From Myxacorys californica WJT36-NPBG1 (lineage in GTDB: Bacteria; Cyanobacteriota; Cyanobacteriia; Leptolyngbyales; Leptolyngbyaceae): a stretch of 64,000 bases of DNA. The position numbers and the translations under genes are program-made. Of the stretch, positions 28,190-36,567 are shown one piece after another. Within the stretch, counting starts at the first letter, position 1. Each line of letters opens with the position of its first letter. The notes under the pieces were generated by a model, which had not been told where the DNA came from, did no database searches, and saw nothing but the letters and a program-made list of their open reading frames with translations. Location: the NCBI GenBank assembly GCA_019359315.1, contig JAHHHO010000016.1, forward strand, positions 1 through 64,000, in the 5' to 3' direction.

Positions 28190-29941
28190 ATGTCACCACA
28201 TACTATGGAACCAAATTCTGTTTACCGGGTTCGCCCACGGGGACAGAAGTTTTTATGGAGGCACCGAGTTCTTGGCCTGTCTGGGCTTGCGGCGGCAGGG
28301 TGTGTCTTGTTGGTTCGAGCATTGGGAGGATTACAGCTTTCAGAGTTGGCGGCGTTTGATCACTTGCTTCAACTCCGCCCTTCAGAACCTGCCGACGATC
28401 GCATTGTGCTTGTGGGGTTCAGTGAGAAAGATTTTCAGACCCTGAGAAGCGCTCAGATTTCGGATCAGATCTTGGCGGATGTGCTAACCCAGATCAAAGC
28501 GCAAAAGCCTCGTGTGATTGGGCTAGATCTGTATCGGAATTTGCCGACACAACCTGGTAATGCAGCATTATTAAATGTATTCCGAACGACTCCCAATCTC
28601 ATTGGAATTGCCAAAATCGTTGGCAGTGACGATGGCAAGGATGTAGCAGGGCATCCGATCTTACTTGAGACCGATCGGATTGCAGCGAGTGATGTCATTC
28701 CAGATGTGGACGGGCGAGTCCGGCGTGGACTGTTGTTCACGAACAACGGCCCTTCCCCGATTGAAGGACTAGGGCTGAGAGTAGCATTAGAGTACCTAGC
28801 AAAGTTAGGAATTACTCCGGAAGAGAGTTCTGACAATTTGTTACGAATTCGAAGCGCTAGATTTGTGCAATTTAGCAAGAATGATGGTGGGTATGTAAAT
28901 GCGGATGATGGTGGCTATCAAGTATTAGTCAATCCGCGTGGACGACGAGACCCATTTAGAACCGTTTCGGTAGAAGAGGTTTTGAACAGAACATTGCCGT
29001 TAACCACATTTCGCGATCGCATTGTGTTTGTGGGTAACATTTCTGCTGGCGATTCGGACATGTTTTTTATGTCGTATAGCAGCGAGACGGGTTCTACACC
29101 CGTTCCCGTTTCGGGCATGGAGCTGCACGCTACACTGACAAGTCAAATCTTGAGTGCGGTACTGAATCGGCGTCCTCTCCTTCAAGTTGCGCCAAAGTGG
29201 GTGGAGTGGAGTTTAATTATTCTCCTAGCCTATGTAAGTGCTTGGATTGGAACACGGCGGCTATCTCATTTGTACAAAATCACGCTGACGCTGGCGTTGA
29301 TGGGTGGGGTTGTCTTGATCTGTTCCCTCGCGCTCAATCTTGGTTGGTGGTTGCCGGTTGTGCCGATGTCGCTAGCTATTGTCATCGCAGGCGCGACGAT
29401 GATGACCTTTGAGGCACAACAGCTTACCATTTTGTCGAATCAAGATCCGCTCACGCTGCTGGCAAATCGCCGGATGTTTGATGAAACGCTGTATCGCGAA
29501 TGGTACCGATCGCTGCGATCGCAGACGCCGCTCGGATTGATCTTATGTGATGTTGACTACTTCAAAAGCTACAACGACACCTACGGGCATTCTAAAGGCG
29601 ATCACTGCCTGCGTGCGGTCGCGAGCGTGTTAAAGAGATCGGTAAAGCGCCCAACTGATTTGGCAGCGCGTTATGGAGGCGAAGAGTTTGTGATTCTCTT
29701 GCCTAATACAGATTCCCACGGTGCGCTTCGAGTCGCTAAACTAATTCAGTTAGAAATGCAAGCGCTACAAATCGATCACAGTGGATCGCGGGTTTCTCCG
29801 TTTGTGACGTTGAGCTTGGGAATCGCAAGCATAGTGCCATCCACAGATGTGATGACTGAGTTATTGATTGATGTTGCCGACGCGGGACTCTATGAAGCGA
29901 AACGCAAAGGGCGAAATCAGGTGGTGCTGAAGCTGCCATAA
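28190..29941 (+). CDS. CHASE2-GGDEF diguanylate cyclase
   Basis: A 583-residue membrane receptor. One N-terminal span (about 24-42) is followed by a periplasmic CHASE2 domain (FDHLLQLRPSEPADDRIVLV to FVGNISAGDSD). Three spans follow (about 338-410), then a cytosolic GGDEF domain: QDPLTLLANRRMFDE, signature RYGGEEF, and inhibitory I-site RPTD nine residues before the signature. The active site and feedback site are both intact, so it should make cyclic di-GMP under control of an extracytoplasmic signal. CHASE2 genes often accompany CHAT and DUF928 genes in cyanobacteria. Another nearby c-di-GMP protein is at 53.1-54.9 kb. Confidence 0.92.
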   Translation: MSPHTMEPNSVYRVRPRGQKFLWRHRVLGLSGLAAAGCVLLVRALGGLQLSELAAFDHLLQLRPSEPADDRIVLVGFSEKDFQTLRSAQISDQILADVLTQIKAQKPRVIGLDLYRNLPTQPGNAALLNVFRTTPNLIGIAKIVGSDDGKDVAGHPILLETDRIAASDVIPDVDGRVRRGLLFTNNGPSPIEGLGLRVALEYLAKLGITPEESSDNLLRIRSARFVQFSKNDGGYVNADDGGYQVLVNPRGRRDPFRTVSVEEVLNRTLPLTTFRDRIVFVGNISAGDSDMFFMSYSSETGSTPVPVSGMELHATLTSQILSAVLNRRPLLQVAPKWVEWSLIILLAYVSAWIGTRRLSHLYKITLTLALMGGVVLICSLALNLGWWLPVVPMSLAIVIAGATMMTFEAQQLTILSNQDPLTLLANRRMFDETLYREWYRSLRSQTPLGLILCDVDYFKSYNDTYGHSKGDHCLRAVASVLKRSVKRPTDLAARYGGEEFVILLPNTDSHGALRVAKLIQLEMQALQIDHSGSRVSPFVTLSLGIASIVPSTDVMTELLIDVADAGLYEAKRKGRNQVVLKLP

Positions 29942-30280
29942 GAAGTGCTTGACCTAAAAAGAATCTATTAATGTTCTTTAAAGACTTCTTACGCTATGGC
30001 ATTGGTTATGGTGTCGTCAACGTTTGCATGAATGTGATGCGTTCTGCCGAATCTAAACTTTGTAATTGCCTAACTAACGATTAGTTCAGCTTTTTTGAGA
30101 TTGGGTATGGCGTAGTAGCAACGCTCAAATTTGCTTCGAGTCAGACAATTACCATTTTCTAAGGGCATCAACTCAATTTTGCAGGGTTAGATGAAGGAAT
30201 TATGGCAGTCCTAGCGAGAGCGCTTCTATTACGAATTAGCGCTCTATGGCATTCATAGCTGAGAATAAAATAAATAAGTT
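29942..30280. other. intergenic region with a possible 37-residue ORF
   Basis: ATG 29971 to TAG 30084 reads MFFKDFLRYGIGYGVVNVCM..., which I do not recognise. Further on, 30190-30258 reads ELWQS, a stop, then ERFYYELALYGIHS and a TAG. Both might be small proteins or decayed fragments. No promoter or RNA signal is clear. Confidence 0.3.
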
Positions 30281-31249
30281 GTGTCGCAGGCTAGTAAAAT
30301 TTTGTCTTTGCAGATTGAGTTGTATGTTGAAGAGTCTGATGAGCGAATCGATCGCTTTCTTGCCGATCAGCTTCCGGATCTATCGCGATCGCGCCTTCAA
30401 AAATTAATTGAACAAGGTCATGTTCAGGTTAATGGCCAACCCTGCACGTCTAAGAAAGCAGACGTGAAAGCGGGTGATTTCATTAAGCTCGACCTTCCAG
30501 ACGCTCAGCCTTTGCAACTTCGACCCGAAAATATTCCGCTTGATGTTCTTTACGAAGATGATTCGCTGATCATTGTAAACAAATCTGCTGGATTAGTTGT
30601 GCATCCATCAGCAGGACACGAATCAGGCACTCTCGTGAATGCATTGCTAGCTCATTGTGAAACGCTGCCTGGAATTAACGGAATACAACGACCAGGGATT
30701 GTCCACCGATTAGATAAAGACACCACAGGCGCGATCGCAATTGCTAAAACGGAACTTGCGCTTCATCACTTACAAGAGCAATTTAGAACGAAAACTGCCC
30801 GGCGGGATTATCTTGGTATCGTCTATGGTTCACCGAAACACGATGTGGGAACGATTGATCAGCCAATTGGACGGCATTTAGTAGACCGACAAAAACAAGC
30901 CGTTGTTCCAGAAGCAAAAGGCGGACGACGAGCGGTAACTCACTGGCAGGTTAAAGAACGGTTGGGCAACTATACAGTGATGAAATTTGAATTAGAAACG
31001 GGGCGCACCCATCAAATTCGAGTACACAGTGCGTTTATGGGTCATCCAATTGTGGGGGATCCGACTTATAGTGCTGGTCGATCGCTCAAGGTCAATCTAC
31101 CGGGGCAGATGCTTCATGCTTGGCGGTTGAGATTGATTCATCCTGTGACCGGAGTGTTGGTGGAAGCGATCGCGCCGTTACCCGCATCTTTTACAAAAGT
31201 GCTGAATCTACTGCGATCGCGGTTCCTGCACAATTATGCTCCGTACTAA
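30281..31249 (+). CDS. RluA/RluD-family pseudouridine synthase
   Basis: A 322-residue enzyme converting specific uridines of rRNA (23S for RluD-like members) or other RNA to pseudouridine. The N-terminal S4 RNA-binding domain (ERIDRFLADQLPDLSRSRLQ, about 19-80) is followed by the catalytic domain with GIVHRLDKDTTGAIAIAKT (catalytic Asp in RLDKDT), LETGRTHQIRVH and HPIVGDPTY. The start is GTG; no strong ribosome site is visible and there is no better in-frame start. It lies upstream of the cpc operon but is separated by nearly 700 bases, so it is not part of it. Confidence 0.93.
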   Translation: MSQASKILSLQIELYVEESDERIDRFLADQLPDLSRSRLQKLIEQGHVQVNGQPCTSKKADVKAGDFIKLDLPDAQPLQLRPENIPLDVLYEDDSLIIVNKSAGLVVHPSAGHESGTLVNALLAHCETLPGINGIQRPGIVHRLDKDTTGAIAIAKTELALHHLQEQFRTKTARRDYLGIVYGSPKHDVGTIDQPIGRHLVDRQKQAVVPEAKGGRRAVTHWQVKERLGNYTVMKFELETGRTHQIRVHSAFMGHPIVGDPTYSAGRSLKVNLPGQMLHAWRLRLIHPVTGVLVEAIAPLPASFTKVLNLLRSRFLHNYAPY

Positions 31250-31935
31250 CTGCTCCAAGATTGAAGGGAGAATCGCGATTCGTAAAACCTTAAATAGGCA
31301 TATTAACTTATTGACTTTTGTTGCACGTGCAACAAAATCTGTTTTTCCAGATTAGCTTAATAAACTGAAACACTTTTATCGAAAAAGACCGTTACATAAG
31401 TTAAATGAGTTTTATAGAACTTAAAATTCTAAAAACGCCTAGAACCCGCCTCACACGAAAGTTTTGCGAATTTAAAAGATATTATTAAATTAAAGAAAGT
31501 TAACTATTGCTGTACGTTTTCTTCAGAAAGTTTGCGAAAAAGAGAACTGATCTTCTTCGAAATTCTATAAACTCTAGGCGTTTTGAGCTTTGTTTCTCCT
31601 AGCTTTATATAAGTCAATAACTTGTAACAAATAACGGCTCTGCCGCATTGTATAAAGTAAACCTGAGGGGGAAAACAACAGAGGAAACCTATATAAAACA
31701 AGCGCTGAGTTAGGATTCTGCTTTCTTATAAGAAATGTGACAATTTCTCAGATTTCTTAGAAACATCAGTTTGTTACCTAGTAATGTGAAACTGAACTTA
31801 GGAGAAAGTTACCTAACTAGCCTGTAAAAGGTTTCAGATCCTTCCCGCTAGTTCTGTAACCCAAATGGCTTCAGATCCACCTTCCAGTTCTGAACCAAAC
31901 TCGAACTCAAACCAAAAAATTAGGAGAAGTCATCC
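31250..31935 (+). promoter_or_regulatory. cpc operon upstream region and leader
   Basis: 686 bases before cpcB. From left: a 22-bp perfect palindrome at 31316-31337; AT-rich DNA; a distant 12-bp inverted pair AAAACGCCTAGA (31432-31443) / TCTAGGCGTTTT (31573-31584); and a leader with an imperfect 37-bp direct repeat (TTCAGATCC at 31833 and 31870, each followed by AGTTCTG). A strong ribosome site AGGAGA lies ten bases before the cpcB ATG. The high-expression promoter must be here, but I cannot place -35/-10 boxes with confidence. The minus-strand frame 31504-31701 is not supported. Confidence 0.5.
31316..31337. promoter_or_regulatory. 22-bp perfect palindrome centred on CACGTG
   Basis: Arms TTTTGTTGCAC and GTGCAACAAAA meet without a loop, 67 bases after the rluD-type stop codon. 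It could be a dimeric-regulator operator for the cpc region or a terminator hairpin with U-rich flank. Confidence 0.5.
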
Positions 31936-31942
31936 ATGCTAG
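31865..31942 (+). CDS. possible 25-residue upstream ORF overlapping the cpcB start
   Basis: ATG 31865 opens a frame of 25 codons rich in Ser, Pro and Asn ([20 protein letters not shown]...) that ends at TAG 31940-31942, seven bases inside cpcB in another frame. It has no ribosome site, so translation is doubtful. The overlap geometry would allow translational coupling. It may be chance. Confidence 0.25.
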   Translation: MASDPPSSSEPNSNSNQKIRRSHPC

Positions 31943-32460
31943 ATGCATTCGCTAAGGTTGTCTCCCAGGCTGACGCCAAAGGTGATTTTCTGAGCAGCGG
32001 TCAATTCGATGCGCTGAACAACATGATCAAAGAAGGCAACAAGCGCATTGATGCCGTTAACCGCATCAGCACCAACGCTTCGTCGATCGTCACCGATGCT
32101 GCTCGCGCTCTATTTGAAGATCAGCCTCAACTCATCCAGCCCGGTGGAAACGCTTACACCAACCGTCGCATGGCAGCTTGCTTGCGCGACATGGAAATCA
32201 TCTTGCGCTATGTAACCTATGCGTTGATGGCAGGTGATGCAAGCGTTCTCGACGATCGTTGCCTCAACGGTCTGCGCGAAACCTACCAAGCTCTTGGCGT
32301 TCCCGGTGGTTCGACAGCGGCTGGTGTGCAGAAAATGAAGGACATCGCGATCTCCATTGCTAACGATCCCGAAGCTTCTGGTATTGTTCGTGGCGACTGT
32401 AGCTCCATCATGTCTGAGCTATCGAGCTACTTCGATCGCGCTGCTTCTGCGGTTGCTTAA
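31936..32460 (+). CDS. cpcB: C-phycocyanin beta subunit CpcB
   Basis: A 174-residue globin-fold antenna protein of phycobilisome rods. The PCB-binding Cys82 in [20 protein letters not shown] and the methylatable Asn72 (GGNAYTN) are in their canonical places. The second bilin cysteine (canonical 153) is Cys155 in VRGDCSS, because the loop [12 protein letters not shown] is two residues longer than usual. The [14 protein letters not shown] wording identifies phycocyanin rather than phycoerythrocyanin. It is the first gene of the operon, with ribosome site AGGAGA, and cpcA follows after 96 bases with its own site. Confidence 0.97.
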   Translation: MLDAFAKVVSQADAKGDFLSSGQFDALNNMIKEGNKRIDAVNRISTNASSIVTDAARALFEDQPQLIQPGGNAYTNRRMAACLRDMEIILRYVTYALMAGDASVLDDRCLNGLRETYQALGVPGGSTAAGVQKMKDIAISIANDPEASGIVRGDCSSIMSELSSYFDRAASAVA

Positions 32461-32556
32461 GCGATCGCTGTTGATCGAGCATTCCGCCTCGATCGGATAA
32501 GCATTGTTTTCACCACACCTTTGCAGAACACACTTTTTTAGGGAGATAACCAAACA

Positions 32557-33045
32557 ATGAAGACCCCAATTACTGAAGCGATCGCAGCAGCAGATACTCA
32601 AGGTCGGTTCTTGGGTAACACCGAATTACAAGCGGCTAACGGTCGTTTTGAGCAAGCAACTGCTGGTTTAGAAGCAGCTCGTGCGTTGACTCAAAATGCT
32701 CAGCGCTTGATTGATGGCGCAGCTAACGCTGTGTACCAGAAGTTCCCATACACCACCCAAATGCAGGGTCCTCAGTACGCCTCTGACTCTCGTGGTAAGT
32801 CCAAGTGCGCTCGTGATATCGGTCACTACGTCCGCATGGTTACCTACTGCCTAATCGCTGGTGGTACAGGTCCGATGGATGAGTACTTGATTGCTGGTCT
32901 AGACGAAATCAACCGCAGCTTCGAGCTTTCTCCTAGCTGGTACGTTGAAGCCCTCAACCACGTTAAGGCAAACCATGGTCTGAGTGGTCAAGCTGCTAAC
33001 CAAGCAAACACCTACATCGACTACGCGATTAACGCCCTGAGCTAA
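32557..33045 (+). CDS. cpcA: C-phycocyanin alpha subunit CpcA
   Basis: A 162-residue partner of CpcB; the pair forms the (alpha-beta)6 discs of phycobilisome rods. The N-terminus [19 protein letters not shown], the bilin-binding Cys84 in [12 protein letters not shown], the segment [20 protein letters not shown] and the C-terminus [11 protein letters not shown] are typical. Ribosome site AGGGAGA is in place. Attachment of PCB to Cys84 is normally done by the CpcE/CpcF lyase, whose cpcE gene is broken further down this operon. A strong hairpin follows the stop codon. Confidence 0.97.
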   Translation: MKTPITEAIAAADTQGRFLGNTELQAANGRFEQATAGLEAARALTQNAQRLIDGAANAVYQKFPYTTQMQGPQYASDSRGKSKCARDIGHYVRMVTYCLIAGGTGPMDEYLIAGLDEINRSFELSPSWYVEALNHVKANHGLSGQAANQANTYIDYAINALS

Positions 33046-33058
33046 TCTTCAGGTGCTG

Positions 33059-33129
33059 TGCCCGGAGAAATTAGCGAGTGTTGGCAGAGTGGCTAACAGT
33101 TGCTCGTTTTTCCGGGCATTGTTTTTCTT
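33059..33129 (+). terminator. cpcBA/cpcC intercistronic hairpin (partial terminator)
   Basis: TGCCCGGA (33059-33066) pairs with TCCGGGCA (33111-33118), with an inner GCGAG/CTCG pairing, and is followed by TTGTTTTTCTT. It looks like a leaky terminator or RNA-stabilising hairpin. Such a hairpin would make cpcBA mRNA more abundant than the linker message, as in other cpc operons. Confidence 0.75.
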
Positions 33130-33170
33130 AATTTTGGTTAAGAAGTTTATTGTTGTGTTGGGGGACAAGC

Positions 33171-34058
33171 ATGGGCGGCTTATTAGTGAATAACTTGGCA
33201 GCAGCCGGACCGTTGGGACTGTCTGCATTTGATAGCTCTTCTAGAGTTGAGCTACGGCCCGATTGGACAGAGACTGAGCTGCAATCCGTATTTCGAGCAG
33301 TGTACCGTCAGGTTTTGGGCAACGACTATGTGATGAAGTCAGAACGGTTGACCTCTGCTGAATCGTTACTGCGGCAAGGCACAATGACCGTGCGCGAATT
33401 TGTCCGGGCGGTGGCTAAATCTGAACTGTATAAAAACAAATTTTTCTACCGCAATTCAAACCAGCGGTTTGTTGAACTGAACTTTAAGCATTTGCTCGGT
33501 CGCGCTCCTTATGAAGAAGCGGAGTGGGCATATCACACGGGTCTGTGTGAAGAGCAGGGCTACGATGTTGAGATTGACTCTTACATCGACAGTATGGAGT
33601 ACGAGAATAAGTTTGGCAACAATGTCGTTCCGTACTACACCGGCTTTCAGGTCGAACCTGGCGTTAGAACCACCGGCTTTACCCGGATGTTCCGGTTGTA
33701 TCGGGGTTATGCCAGCAGCGATCGCGGCAGCGTTGGCGGCAAATCTCCTCGCCTGACTCGAGAGTTGGGTCAAAATTTTGCCTCACGGATTGACCGACCT
33801 TCAAGCGGCGGCAGCGGTGGATCGGGCTGGAAACATGCAGCAATTCCTGAGGACGCTGCGCCCAGAAGAGCGCTGGGTGGAACTCAGCAGGAAAGCGGAC
33901 GGGTGTATCGCATTGAAGTGACTGGAATTTTACAGCCTGGGTATCCGAAGGTGCGTCGCAGCAGTAACGCGATCTTGGTGCCCTACGAACAACTCTCCCA
34001 AAAACTTCAAGAGATTACAAAGAAGGGCGGCAAAGTTGTGAATGTGTCGCGTGCCTAG
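33171..34058 (+). CDS. cpcC: phycobilisome rod linker CpcC
   Basis: A protein of 295 residues. I start at ATG 33171, ten bases after GGGGGA; the frame extends to a TTG at 33150 without support. An N-terminal PBS-linker (pfam00427) domain occupies about residues 25-175 ([60 protein letters not shown]). A Gly/Ser-rich spacer follows. The C-terminal CpcD-like domain (about 240-295) reads [20 protein letters not shown] and [21 protein letters not shown]. It joins phycocyanin hexamers within rods. Only one rod linker of this kind is in the operon. Confidence 0.95.
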   Translation: MGGLLVNNLAAAGPLGLSAFDSSSRVELRPDWTETELQSVFRAVYRQVLGNDYVMKSERLTSAESLLRQGTMTVREFVRAVAKSELYKNKFFYRNSNQRFVELNFKHLLGRAPYEEAEWAYHTGLCEEQGYDVEIDSYIDSMEYENKFGNNVVPYYTGFQVEPGVRTTGFTRMFRLYRGYASSDRGSVGGKSPRLTRELGQNFASRIDRPSSGGSGGSGWKHAAIPEDAAPRRALGGTQQESGRVYRIEVTGILQPGYPKVRRSSNAILVPYEQLSQKLQEITKKGGKVVNVSRA

Positions 34059-34128
34059 AGCAAGACTGGGAGGCGGACAGCTGTCTCCCTAACTGCTCAA
34101 TGGATTTTATACAGGAGCAATAATAATT

Positions 34129-34488
34129 ATGTTTGGTCAAACTGCACTAGGCGGCAGCAGGCTGAGTGGAGCTGAAAATCGGATGTTTCGCTATGAAGTC
34201 GAGGGCATGCGCCAGACTTACGAAACCAATCAACTCAGTTACCCAATTCGCGCAAGCGGCAGCTTCTACATTACGGTTCCATACAATCGAATGAATGAGG
34301 AAATGCAGCGAATTCTCCGCATGGGCGGCAGGATTGTGAGCATTGAGCCGTTGACGCTCGATGGAAATGGCGGCGCGAAGATGCAAGCTGCAACCGCGCA
34401 TCAAAATTTAGAAGCAGAAGGCAAAAGCGAAGCAACAGAAGTTCAACAGACAACGGAAGCAAAGCGGGACGAGTCGCTCGATCGCTAG
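34129..34488 (+). CDS. cpcD: CpcD-like small rod linker with C-terminal extension
   Basis: A protein of 119 residues. Residues 1-80 are a CpcD domain (MFGQTALGGS, MFRYEVEGMRQTYETNQLSY, FYITVPYNRMNEEMQRILRM, GGRIVSIEP), the cap that ends rods at the distal hexamer. Ordinary CpcD ends here. This one adds about 38 charged, Gln/Glu/Ala-rich residues with no recognised motif. A second, standard-length CpcD gene follows after 165 bases, so the two probably arose by duplication. Confidence 0.88.
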   Translation: MFGQTALGGSRLSGAENRMFRYEVEGMRQTYETNQLSYPIRASGSFYITVPYNRMNEEMQRILRMGGRIVSIEPLTLDGNGGAKMQAATAHQNLEAEGKSEATEVQQTTEAKRDESLDR

Positions 34489-34653
34489 GCATCAAGCTAG
34501 AGGCGTGAGTTGTGTCAGCGGTTTTGCGCCGATGATCAAGTAGCCCATAACGCGGGGATGCTTTGCGTCGCGCTTTACCTGTTGTTCTAATAACCGTTGT
34601 TCTAACGTTTACTATCAATTCAGTTCGTTATCCACAAGTGAGGGATTCAACCT

Positions 34654-34884
34654 ATGTTTGGTCAAACAACCGTTAGTTCAGGTGGAATTTCGTCGTCAGC
34701 CAGTCGCATGTTTCGCTATGAAGTCGCTGGCTTGCGTCAAAACAGCGAAACGGATCAAAACAATTATGAGATTCGGAATAGCGGCAGCGTGTTTATCACG
34801 GTTCCCTATAATCGCATGAGTGACGAAATGCAGCGTATCACGCGGCTGGGCGGCAGAATCGTCAAAATTGAAGCACTAGGCTGA
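34654..34884 (+). CDS. cpcD: phycobilisome rod-capping linker CpcD
   Basis: A protein of 76 residues, the usual size. MFGQTTVSSGGISSSASRMF, YEVAGLRQNSETDQ and FITVPYNRMSDEMQRITRLG make a complete CpcD domain. It is very similar to the preceding gene in its core. It caps phycocyanin rods at the end far from the core. It is directly followed by the broken cpcE. Confidence 0.92.
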   Translation: MFGQTTVSSGGISSSASRMFRYEVAGLRQNSETDQNNYEIRNSGSVFITVPYNRMSDEMQRITRLGGRIVKIEALG

Positions 34885-34899
34885 TCTTGCCCGTTATAA

Positions 34900-35585
34900 A
34901 AGGTTCGAGCGAACAGCTCAATTCACCCGATGCTCAGTCTTTGGACGTAGAGCAAGTCTTCCAAATCTCCGTCTCGAAGATTTAAGCTTGCGTTACGATA
35001 CGGTGTGCTACCTGGCCAGCTTGAAGTGCGCGATGCGGCGGCAGTAGCGGCATTGATTGTGGTAGCAGATGACGATGAAAATTGCACCGTTGTGGGTAGC
35101 ATCCATCGCGACGTAATGTTTCACCGGCGCTTGGTAAGCTTGGCGATAAGCGGGCAGTAGCGGCGCTAACTTCGGTGTCTCGACTGCTCTATTTTTACGT
35201 TCGAGAAGCGGCAGCACAAGATCAGGATGACTACAATTACGGCGCTGACGCGCTTAGCATGTAGGTACTCGCCGTGATCGCAGATCTGCTCACCTTATAG
35301 AAGTGCTACTCGACACGGCAAATTCACGCTCAACCCTTACAGACATTATTCCTAGTGTTACAAGACTCCGATTGAGCGATTTGTGATGTGGCGATTCGCT
35401 TTGCGAAGCTCCGAAGGATCGCGGCAATGCAGTCTTGGATGTCAGCCGTTCAGGATACTCCTGAAACTAAAGATTTGATTCACCTAGCCCTCAATCGGTT
35501 AAAGCAACTGCGCCGAACCGTTTTGGGTGCCGTGGTCAAAGCACGAGTCTTGATGGCTCAACCCCAGCTTACGATTGTCCCCTAA
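34900..35585 (+). pseudogene. cpcE: cpcE pseudogene (phycocyanin alpha-84 phycocyanobilin lyase subunit)
   Basis: No frame is open through this 0.7 kb, but pieces of CpcE appear in order in different frames. They are DAQSLDVEQV (about 34929), LEDLSLRY (about 34972), QLEVRDAAAVAALIVVADDD (from 35017), ALGKLGDKRAVAALTS (35127-35174), FYVREAAAQ (35193-35219), and a C-terminal helical tail ending PETKDLIHLALNRLKQL. Intact CpcE reads SPDLSLRYYAAWWLGKF...ALGKLGD.RAV...DFYVREAAAQ with HEAT-like repeats. Several frameshifts and stops separate the pieces, so no active lyase can be made. The position after cpcD is the usual place for cpcE. Confidence 0.85.
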
Positions 35586-35598
35586 CGCACAATAATCT

Positions 35599-36435
35599 AT
35601 GCTGCCTTTACTAGAAGTTAATCCTAAAACTCAGAACCAGCGCGTCAATGGCTATGACGTGATGGATGAGGACGATCCGATTAAATATCGGCTAGCGGAC
35701 GCAAGAGGTCCAGAAGATGTCGAGCTCATCATCTGGGCAGCCTACCGCCAGATTTTCGGGGAGCATCTAATCCTAGAAAGTTACCGTCAAAAAAATCTGG
35801 AATCGCAACTGACAAATCGCGCCATTACGGTTGCTGATTTCATTCGCGGACTCGGAAAATCGGATGTGTATCGTCGATTGGTCGCTGACACTAATTCTAA
35901 TTATCGACTGGTTGATATCACGCTCAAGCGCTTCTTAGGTCGGTCGTCTTATGGAAAAGACGAGCAGATTTCGCAATCGATCATCATTGCGACTAAAGGC
36001 TTGCATGGGTTTATCGATACGATCGTCGATAGTGACGAATACCGCGAAAACTTTGGTACAGATATCGTTCCGTTTCAACGGCGTCGGCTCGAGGGGCGTC
36101 CATTTAACTTGGTCAATCCGCGCTATGGCGACTACTGGCGCAATCGCTTGATGTCGCTAGATTTTGCGACGCGTTCTTACTACCAAGTGCGGACTTACAG
36201 CGCGGGCGATCTCGATAAGAAAGTGATTCGCCAAGCGATTCCAGCCAACTTCTTAACGATGGCGCAAAGCTTATCGACGCCTCAATTGGATTCGCAACGT
36301 CACGTAGCACGGGCGACTTCCAGCGCGATCGCGGTTCCTGACATGAGCCGTAAGACCGTAACGACCGGATCCACAGTTCGCCGTCCTTCCGTCGCGTTGC
36401 CCTACCGCTACCTTCCTTCAACGAAGAAAGTGTAA
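35599..36435 (+). CDS. cpcG: phycobilisome rod-core linker CpcG (first copy)
   Basis: A protein of 278 residues. MLPLLEVNPKTQNQRVNGYD is the CpcG N-terminus. A PBS-linker domain (about 25-185) includes ITVADFIRGLGKSDVYRRLV, RLVDITLKRFLGRSSYGKDE and [20 protein letters not shown]. The C-terminal part, which should contact the core, ends with a basic tail (YRYLPSTKKV). There is no C-terminal membrane helix, so it is a CpcG1-type core-attaching linker, not the CpcL type. It has only partial similarity to the next two copies beyond the linker domain, which suggests old duplications. Confidence 0.94.
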   Translation: MLPLLEVNPKTQNQRVNGYDVMDEDDPIKYRLADARGPEDVELIIWAAYRQIFGEHLILESYRQKNLESQLTNRAITVADFIRGLGKSDVYRRLVADTNSNYRLVDITLKRFLGRSSYGKDEQISQSIIIATKGLHGFIDTIVDSDEYRENFGTDIVPFQRRRLEGRPFNLVNPRYGDYWRNRLMSLDFATRSYYQVRTYSAGDLDKKVIRQAIPANFLTMAQSLSTPQLDSQRHVARATSSAIAVPDMSRKTVTTGSTVRRPSVALPYRYLPSTKKV

Positions 36436-36567
36436 TTTTAGGAATGAGGAATGAAGGATAAGGGATGAATTGTACTCCTACAGCATCACATCTCTTCTTT
36501 CATCCCTCATGACTCCTTGCGTTAGTGTTGCCGAGAGGCATCCTTCATCCCTTACCTTTTACGCCTT

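Noticed and set aside
31504-31701. 65-codon minus-strand frame in the cpc upstream region
   Set aside because: AT-rich, not recognisable, contains one arm of an inverted repeat; probably chance.
35388-35585. 65-codon frame as an independent small gene
   Set aside because: It matches the C-terminal part of the broken cpcE and has no start signal.
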